Assembly (NCBI GenBank): GCA_030674185.1
Contig: JAPXFY010000026.1
Span: 37,607,709 to 37,671,708 of the forward strand
Origin: Monoplex corrugatus
Taxonomy: Eukaryota > Mollusca > Gastropoda > Littorinimorpha > Ranellidae
DNA length: 64,000 nt
Direction: 5' to 3'
A program made the position numbers and the translations under genes. The notes beneath the pieces are model-generated. The model had not been told where the DNA came from and did not search any database. It worked only from the letters and a program-made list of their open reading frames with translations. Within the stretch, counting starts at the first letter, position 1; each line of letters begins with the position of its first letter. Below are positions 56,930 to 64,000 of this stretch, piece after piece.

Positions 56930-57840
56930 CGTCTGCACGCACACATCAAGTGATACAGCTTGAAAAGTAAAACGGCGCGCACATCATCATCATCACCAGC
57001 AGCACACTATGCGACACTCTGGCAGCTGGGGCTGAGTAGGGGAGTGAGGAACTTTCCCACGCTATCCCTCAACTCGATCTCTCCCCTCTGTGCTATATTT
57101 TCAGACGCTCTGCCAGAGCTCCGCTTTCTGGGGGTTTACATACATACACACTGCTATCTATCACCTTGCCCAGAAACTTCTCTGAACACTCCTCTCCAAT
57201 CACTTCAGTGTCGCGAGTTTCTGCTTCATATCACAAAGTCGTCCCACTCTCACTCTCTAAATATGTAGTATACAAATACGGCTCTGCTTCTAACTGTGTC
57301 ACTCTGCTCACAAGTGGTATACGTTTACAAACGTGGCCGGCGGAGTTGAAAGTCGACAGAGAGAGAGAGGAGCTAAGACACGAGAGAGGGAAGGAGGTCC
57401 CCTACTACGTACAATCAAGCCCCCGATCTTTGTGGATGTTTATTCCACACGACAGACTCAAACCAGGCCACACCACACCACACCACACATCTCTTGCTCG
57501 CTCTCTCACTCTTGGTGGGAACAACTCGCACAAGTCTACTCTCTGCTCCACATGACACCGGGTCGTTCTGAAAACATTTGAAGGGAAAGGGTAGGTACGT
57601 ATGGGATAGAGTGTTGGGGAGGAGGGGGGGAAGAGGGAGGGGTCTGGGATGGAGGGAGGTGGAGGGGAAGGGGTCGCGACCATGTGACGGAATCGTAAAG
57701 CGTGCAGCAAAGCAGCAAATGGGCCACATAACACAAAGCGTGGGACTCGGTGACTTGACGAACTCTCTCTCTCTCTCTCTGCCCTCCACACTCTGAGCCC
57801 TCTGTACGTCTCTCTCGGTCTCTGTCTGTCCCTTGGCATA
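56930..57840 (-). promoter_or_regulatory. CpG-richer block, candidate distal promoter or 5' exon region
   Basis: This block has clearly more CpG than its neighbours (ggcgcgc, tcgcgag, ggccggcgg, gtcgac, gggtcgcgacc). It includes CT-rich pyrimidine tracts and a CSL/Su(H)-type site TTCCCACG at 57054-57061 (CGTGGGAA on the minus strand). No open frame in it resembles a known protein. It lies about 6-7 kb upstream of exon 1. Confidence 0.3.
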
Positions 57841-58035
57841 GGTATTTCAAGTTCAAATGTTTATTCGTCAACCTTTACTTTCGCGACTGGGTAACTAGCT
57901 TCAAGTTGAAATATACTTTCTCGACAGTTTGGGCAGTTTTGTTTTAACCCTTCGACTTTCCCCCAGCCATGTCCGCAAGATTCCTGGCGAATCACCCACG
58001 ATATCAAAGCAAAAACAAAAAACAAAACAAAAAAA

Positions 58036-58146
58036 ATTAAACCCTTTCACTCCCTCACCCCATCCCGCCACAAGAGGCTGGTGGATATGGTGAGGGAGAG
58101 GAAGGGTTAAGTTTTTGCAGCTGGTGGACGCGGTGAGGAGGTCAGA
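58036..58146. mobile_element. TTAA-type hairpin (MITE-like)
   Basis: TTAAACCCTTTCACTCCCTC, 'ccgccacaagaggctggtgg', 'gtgagggagaggaagggtta', with a second return arm following. A related left end is at 57944-57960 ('ttaacccttcgactttcccc'). Confidence 0.75.
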
Positions 58147-58179
58147 GGAAAAACAAACAAACATTGTGTAGGCTAAATG

Positions 58180-58252
58180 TTTCGGTTTGCTCAGTCGGTA
58201 GAGCATGGGTCTCTGAATCCCAGGGTTGTGGGTTCGAGCCCCACATTATGTT
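58180..58252 (+). pseudogene. tRNA-like sequence, anticodon CTG by position
   Basis: D arm GCTC-AGTCGGTA-GAGC (58189-58204), anticodon arm TGGGT-CTCTGAA-TCCCA (one T-T mismatch, anticodon CTG), a five-base variable loop and a perfect T arm GTGGG-TTCGAGC-CCCAC (58228-58244) are all present at tRNA spacing. The acceptor stem does not pair (TTTCGGT against ATTATGT). It is therefore a tRNA pseudogene or SINE head rather than a working tRNA. Confidence 0.6.
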
Positions 58253-58339
58253 GAGGCTACATTATAAAGACGTGTGAGTAAGGTCACAATTTTATCTTTA
58301 ATGAGAGGGGCTTACTTGGGCTGAATCGTATCAACGTTG

Positions 58340-58354
58340 AGTGTGCGCGCGCGC

Positions 58355-58432
<78 letters not shown>

Positions 58433-58755
58433 GTGGGTAGAAGACAGATAGACAGAAAGCATGTGCATGCCTCACAGGCTGAGGGCACGCAAGCTCTTCA
58501 TCCTTTTGGTATGTGTGTAGAGTGTATGTGTGTATGCGCGCATGCGCATGCATGCGTGAGTAAGAGAGAGAGAGAGGTGTGTGCATGCACGTGTATTTTT
58601 TTGTAACTTATGTCATCTATAAAAGTATTTACAAATGGAGGTCACAAGGGTAACATACCTAAAAGGCTGAGTGCACGCTAGCTCTACATCCTCTTGGTAT
58701 GTGTGTAGAGTGTGTGTGTGCGTACACGCGTGCGAGTGTGTGTGTGTGTGTGTGT

Positions 58756-58808
<53 letters not shown>

Positions 58809-58830
58809 ACTCACACATGTGTATGCAGTA
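58340..58830. repeat. Paired (TG)n tracts in a ~300-bp duplication
   Basis: (TG)n at 58363-58435 and at 58739-58807. Each is flanked by 'ggctgagggcacgcaagctc' / 'ggctgagtgcacgctagctc' and 'ttggtatgtgtgtagagtgt', so a larger unit has been duplicated. Confidence 0.8.
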
Positions 58831-59139
58831 TATAAGTATGGTGAAGGAATTACATTCGTTTGTATCCATTTGATCTCCTTCAATCTCTCCGACTTGTGGC
58901 TTTCCCAGTACCTCTTTTCATTTCTTGCTGATACTTTTTCTTTCAAGTTTAATAGCAATGTGGTATTGTAAAGTACAACAAGCATGCTTTTTTTAAGAAG
59001 GACCGCTTGCACCAGGCTCGTATGAATCTAGATAAAAATGAAATTAGGACATAAAGACATGGGCTCACACTGATACAGTGATGCAGACAGGGACATTTGA
59101 TAAACATGGGGGCACACAACATCTGAACACCTGTATTCA

Positions 59140-59300
59140 GTTTCAGTTTCACAAGACAATGTCTCCACGCTCAGAACGAATTCCATATGCACTAACGTCA
59201 CAGGTGCCATGTGTACGGTGATCATGGCACAAGTCTCTGCATATAAACCCATGCGCTGGCCAGGTCTTGAGGTTCTACCTAGCCTATCTCTTCCCCCATT
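59140..59300 (+). repeat. Family E SINE-like copy
   Basis: 'cagtttcagtttcacaagac', 'gaacgaattccatatgcact', 'cacaggtgccatgtgtacgg', 'gatcatggcacaagtc' and 'gcgctggccaggtcttgagg'. Confidence 0.7.
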
Positions 59301-59576
59301 TCCCTGAGGGATGGTTATCCCCGTTGTCTATATCACCTGAAGTAGGTGCTGGCGTAACAAAAACTTAAATGAAGAACGAAAGACACATCCCAAACTTCAG
59401 CTCCCCCCCCCCCCCAACACACACACTACACATAAATACAAGGTGACAGGTGTATGCCATTCTCTCCTGTTACTGATTCGTAGAAGAATGAAAAACTTCA
59501 CACTCCTGTGGTCTTCATCTTTGTATCTACTATGCCTTGCAGTGCACTTAATGCCAGATGTCCGTGAACTTGAGAT

Positions 59577-59586
59577 GTGTGTGTGT

Positions 59587-59626
<40 letters not shown>

Positions 59627-59778
59627 GTGTGTGTGTGTGTGGTGTGTGTGTGTGTGTGGGTGTGTGTGTGTGTGCGCGCACGCGTGCGCGTGTGTGTTTG
59701 TGTGTGTGAGTGTGTGTGTGTGTAGAACATGGAACATGAAAACGGAAAACTCTCTCTCTCTCTCTCTCTCACACGCGC

Positions 59779-59842
<64 letters not shown>

Positions 59843-59865
59843 CACACACACACACACACACACAG
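59577..59865. repeat. (TG)n ... (TC)n(CA)n inverted microsatellites
   Basis: TG-rich 59577-59723, then a 30-base spacer, (TC)n and (CA)n to 59864. The arms are near-complementary and could fold. Confidence 0.93.
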
Positions 59866-60064
59866 AACGAAAGATTTCCCTCCGTAACTTTCTGAGTAAA
59901 GTCTTTGGGTCAGATCTTCTGGTTTTGCTTTTCAGATACACAGTGCCTCTCATCGTCGATCCACTTCAACAGGATAAGTCTGTGAGTACAATTCGTTTCA
60001 CCCATGAAGTGCCATATACTCGCTGACACTGGGGCAGGTTGGGGAGGAAGTGAATAATTTGGAT

Positions 60065-60127
60065 TGTGTGTGTGTGTGTGTGGGGGGGGAAGACAGAAAG
60101 ATATGACAGAGAGAGAGAGTGTGTGCG

Positions 60128-60181
<54 letters not shown>
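60065..60181. repeat. (TG)n then (CA)n microsatellites
   Basis: TG at 60067-60081 and CA at 60130-60181, in inverted relation. Confidence 0.93.
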
Positions 60182-60183
<2 letters not shown>

Positions 60184-60489
60184 ACTTGTCTATGTGACAA
60201 AGAAACTTAACATTTTCCTTCTGAAACATAGTCGTAGTAGCATGATTAGGTCCCCGCTAGTCCTTGGTACTCCACGCATTATGTAAACAAACGAGAAAAG
60301 AAAAGAAAAAAACACCCCGAAATTCATCAACCAAAAGAGAGAAATACAATGATAATTATGATCAAGACATACACCGCATTCACCTTCGGACGATTCATTT
60401 CTTTTGTTATCAGTTTCTCAAATGCAGTAGGTCTTCTTCTCACAGATAAACAAAATACAAGAAAAATTAAAAGAATGATACATACTCAG

Positions 60490-60513
60490 AGATAGACAGA
60501 GAGAGAGACAAGA

Positions 60514-60597
<84 letters not shown>
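60490..60597. repeat. (GA)n microsatellite
   Basis: About 40 GA units, the last 60 bases uninterrupted. Confidence 0.96.
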
Positions 60598-60599
<2 letters not shown>

Positions 60600-60706
60600 C
60601 GAGCATTAAAACAAACTAGGGTGTGGGGAAGTGTAATTTTATTAATTTAATGATGAAAGGGCCATCTGAGAGAGAGTAAGAGGGAGGGAAGGCGGGAGAG
60701 AGGTGT

Positions 60707-60707
<1 letters not shown>

Positions 60708-60751
<44 letters not shown>

Positions 60752-60871
60752 CACACTGTGTGTGTGTGTGTTGTGTGTGTATAAGAGAGAGAGAGACAGA
60801 GACAGACAGAGTGAGTGTGTGTATAGTGTGTGAGAGAGAGGTGTGTGCGTGCGTGTGTGTGTGTGCGTGTG

Positions 60872-60907
<36 letters not shown>

Positions 60908-61060
60908 GTGTGTGTGTGTGACAGAGAGAGGTTGTGCGTGTGTGTGTGTGAGAGACAGAGAGGTTGTGCGTGCGTGTGTGTGTGTGCGTGCGTGTATGTG
61001 ATAGACTCTAGTTGTGTGTGTGAGACAGAGAGAGAGGGGGGAGGGATGGATGGATGGAAG
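60708..61060. repeat. (CA)n(TA)n(TG)n palindromic microsatellite and TG/GA tail
   Basis: CA at 60711-60738, TA at 60739-60751, 'cacac', then TG at 60757-60780. These are followed by GA and TGCG/TG tracts to 61060. Confidence 0.93.
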
Positions 61061-61261
61061 TGATAGTGATGGGGGAGAAAACGAAACATGAGCGTGGAGA
61101 ATGGGGAGAGGCAGGGTAGAGGAGAGCGAGCTGAGGGTGGGGGGTGGAGGTGTTATCAGATTGTATGCGACATTGTGCTTCGTTTCTTGCCGCCGCCCCG
61201 AGTTCTGGTTTCCCAAAGCAACGAGACTGTAAAAAGCTGCACCACCATCCCCCCACCCTCT

Positions 61262-61263
<2 letters not shown>

Positions 61264-61344
<81 letters not shown>

Positions 61345-61362
61345 TGTGTACGCGCGCGCGCC
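61264..61362. repeat. (TG)n microsatellite with CGCGCG end
   Basis: About 40 TG units followed by TACGCGCGCGCG. No gene is seen in 61.4-61.8 kb. Confidence 0.96.
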
Positions 61363-61844
61363 ACCTCTTAAATGTGTGCCTATGTGCATGTGTGTATGTG
61401 CGTGCGTGTGTGTGTGCACGAGCGCCACTTCACATGCGGCGTTTGTCAGTCCCATCCACAATCTTATCTGTGTCCCAGTCAATATCTACAGTTCTGTCCC
61501 AGTCAATATTTACAGTGCTATCACTCACTTCAATTTGACATTAAGAATCAACAACACACGACTGCTGTTGGTTGGTTTATCAGTCTGCATGCCAACGGAT
61601 GGTTGACAAGTTGGTCAGTCTGCGAGTGAGAAAGTTAAACAAGTCAGTTGGTAGTAAATTTGTTCATATGCTGGTAGGTTATTCAATAAATTTACGGGTA
61701 AATTTGTTAACAAAGTGGTAGGTTATTCAGGCAGTTTACCTGAAAACCGGTAAATGTGTTCTGAAAACAACTTTGGCTGTCTGAGTTAATGGTTATATAG
61801 GTTTGGTCAGCAATCAGTATGATAAAAACAACATGCACAGACTT

Positions 61845-62405
61845 ATTCTTACTGTTTAATTAAAGCCCAGCCGACTGCACAAAGCCCTATCATGGTTATA
61901 ACCATTTCAAAACGTACACATCTGGCTGGCAAAAAAAGCTCGAAAGAAAATTAAGTACATAATATCAATGTATTCACGCACATAATACAAGGATACGCCC
62001 CTGACGTTGACCATTTCGTTCAACTTATCACCAAATGATTGAAAAAAAAAAAAAAAAAGCTGAAGACAAATGTGAACATAACTAAGAACACTAAAGCACA
62101 TATAAAAGTGGCCTACATTACCTAAAATTGCTCCTGCACAGGACATTTCCTTAGAGCGAAACATGCAGCAATACACATACCTAATTATCAGTCCTAAGAG
62201 AAAGTATGTAAGGCTTTATAGAACACATACAGATGAATGAACCAGCAAGGCAGAAAACGACAGGAAGAGATGACAGAAGGCAAAGGAATGAAGTAGAAAC
62301 AGAGGCAGAAAAAGAGGTAATTTCTAGATCTAGCAAAAATTTCCAGAAGATGGGGATACTAGATCTATTTATATTGGAAGAGACCCCGGCATCCCCACGG
62401 GGGGA
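61845..62405 (-). repeat. Family A dispersed repeat (full length)
   Basis: From 'tactgtttaattaaagccca' through 'ttacctaaaattgctcctgc', 'caagactttatagaacacat'-like sequence and 'accagcaaggcagaaaacga' to 'ccccggcatccccacggggg'. It is the only full copy outside the 3-13 kb cluster. Confidence 0.8.
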
Positions 62406-62517
62406 CACACAAAGATTGGAGGTTGCTTTAGTCAGTCAGTTTATTAGCATTTGTGTCAGCGAGTTCATGCCACTAGAGTAAGGGCTGATAAAAAAAAAAA
62501 AAAAAAAAAAAAAAGCC

Positions 62518-62660
62518 TGTCCCATAATCCTGGGGTTTGTCTTCGGGCCAGTATCATGAGGGTGAGGGCCATCTCTTCTCCTTCGCTGCTTTACCTTCCC
62601 GATCCTGAACAGGGTCAGGTGCTCTGTCATAACTGGGTGAACTGGATGTCGGGTACACAT
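62518..62660 (+). repeat. Family D copy
   Basis: 'cccataatcctggggtttgt', 'gagggccatctcttctcctt', 'cgctgctttaccttcccgat', 'cctgaacagggtcaggtgct'. It is preceded by an A-run at 62490-62513. Confidence 0.65.
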
Positions 62661-63239
62661 GGTTTTGTTTTCGGGCCAAGTTTGTGCAAACCACTGGTAC
62701 TGAAAAAGCTCGAAGGTTCAAACCCCAGCAGTATCTTTAACTTTACGCCAAGCAGGCCAGCGTCTGTCGGTATAGAAACACTTTGCTGAATGGTCAGTTC
62801 ATTAACAACCAGTCGAGGTTTAACTCTTATTTTTTGTTTCTCCCGCATTCCTGCTGCACCTTACTTTTAGCTCATGCATTCCATTCTTCCCAGCGCCATT
62901 CCTACCCCCCCCCCAAACCCCCCCCCCCCAAACACACCATCCCACCCTGACTTTCTTCACCGCTTTCTGCAAGAAGGGGGGGTGGAGGGTTCAGCTTTCA
63001 CAAGGACAGATTTTCCCTCCAAAACATTTATTACATGTGTTGAACTTTAATTATATTGTCAAGAGTGGCGACGTGAGAGAAAGAGCGCGCTCCTCTGCAG
63101 TCTCCCACGAGAACCACTGCCAGAGGTTCCCATATACAAACTGATGGAACCGTAAACACAGGAGACGCCACAGAAAGCCTTGTTTCTCCTTTCAAACTTC
63201 AGACACTGCTCCTCTTTCTCTCTTTCCCCTCCTTCAACT

Positions 63240-63265
63240 CCTCTGCCCCCCCCCCCCCCCCCCCG
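63240..63265. repeat. C-run
   Basis: About 19 C. A second C-rich block lies at 62907-62930. 62.66-63.4 kb shows no gene. Confidence 0.9.
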
Positions 63266-63429
63266 GACTGTGTGATGCTAAAAACAAACTCGACAACCCA
63301 TGAAATTCTCACACGCACGTGTGGACGGTTGTACTTTTATATAACTTTTATATGCAGTCGTTGGTTTTAGCAACTTACAGGTCACAAACTACCCGATATA
63401 CTCCTCAATCTGTGCAGTAAATGCTAGGC

Positions 63430-63441
63430 GCGCCCACATAC

Positions 63442-63511
<70 letters not shown>

Positions 63512-63570
63512 TGAACCACACATACGCTCGGACGCACACACGTACGCATGCACACACACTCAACCATAAA

Positions 63571-63604
<34 letters not shown>

Positions 63605-63956
63605 AAGGGGGTGGGGAGAGAGAGTGAGAGAGAGAGTGAGAGAGAGAGAGAGAGAAATGACTCATTCATACGCTCGAACAGACGCACGCACGCATGTACA
63701 CCACACACAAGCAAGCAAGCAAGCGCAACACACACACACACACACACACAGCACAAGAGAGAAATCATGAACCACACATACGCACGTACGCACGCACGCA
63801 TGCACACACGCGCAATCATAACCACCACCACCACCACCACTCACACACACATACAGAGGATCATAAACGAGAGCGGAAACAGAAAAGTATGTGTCTATGT
63901 GTTCGCGTGTGCAAATGTGTGTGTGTGTCTATATGTACGTGTGCGTGTCTATATGT

Positions 63957-64000
<44 letters not shown>
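63430..64000. repeat. (GA)n, (CA)n and (TG)n microsatellite region to the right edge
   Basis: GA at 63447-63506, CA at 63574-63600, GA at 63618-63656, CA at 63728-63750, (ACC)n at 63820-63840, and TG from 63959 to the window end. The (GA)n and 'aaatcatgaaccacacatac' block is duplicated. Confidence 0.93.

Noticed and set aside
57405..57871. Overlapping Arg/Ser/Pro-rich minus-strand frames up to 144 codons
   Set aside because: Several frames are open at once because of composition. No domain, and no splice or start evidence singles one out.

Overview
The window is a piece of an animal nuclear genome. Its main content is the 5' half of one Notch receptor gene on the minus strand, transcribed from about 50.9 kb leftwards and running off the left edge. 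Fourteen coding exons are supported: a signal-peptide exon at 50.8-50.9 kb, and thirteen EGF exons between 34.0 kb and 1.7 kb. Translated in order they give a chain of EGF-like repeats. Repeat by repeat, in cysteine spacing and side motifs, these match EGF7 to EGF27 of the 36-repeat Notch ectodomain (numbering as in vertebrate NOTCH1). The ligand-binding pair EGF11-12 lies on exons at 26.8 kb and 25.1 kb, and the Abruptex-type region starts at EGF24 (7.2 to 2.6 kb). EGF28-36, the LNR/NRR, the membrane segment and the ankyrin domain must lie beyond position 1. Splice phases agree at every EGF-exon junction: phase 1 throughout, except two phase-2 joins inside EGF19 and EGF26.

Two things about the gene are abnormal. 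Four exons (EGF7, EGF8, EGF10, EGF27) each need one extra base to stay in frame, and three of these gaps sit in C or G runs, so long-read consensus error is likelier than a dead gene. No exon for EGF1-6 can be seen between the signal-peptide exon and the EGF7 exon.

The organism is a lophotrochozoan, most likely a gastropod mollusc. This is inferred from an AT-rich genome with kilobase introns, very frequent long (CA)n/(GA)n microsatellites, many minisatellites and several SINE-like families. No species is claimed.

The rest is repeat-rich intron. Family A is a ~530-bp element with a CAACAATAA-type tail, clustered at 3-13 kb. Family B is a ~290-bp SINE with a tRNA-like head. Family C is the SINE-like 'caacatgtgtgcagacctg' element. 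Family D is a ~140-bp element with 'cataatcctggggt'. Family E is a 'gtttcagtttc' element. There is also a family of short hairpins bounded by TTAA with CCCTTTGACTCCC ends, and 3' fragments of one LINE family (1.4, 3.5, 27.5 and 37.5-38.8 kb). Minisatellites include a 37-bp array (15.9-17.4 kb) starting 20 bases inside the intron after the EGF14 exon, a 47-bp array (25.3-26.0 kb), a 55-bp array (23.5 kb) and a ~50-bp array (43.6-44.2 kb). At 31.1-33.9 kb a decayed tandem array repeats a splice-donor-like motif leading up to the real EGF7 donor.

Right of exon 1, 50.9-54.8 kb is unusually repeat-poor and may be regulatory. 56.9-57.8 kb is CpG-richer and holds a CSL/Su(H)-type site. 58-64 kb is mostly microsatellites. 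No prokaryotic gene, rRNA, CRISPR array or intact transposon gene was found.
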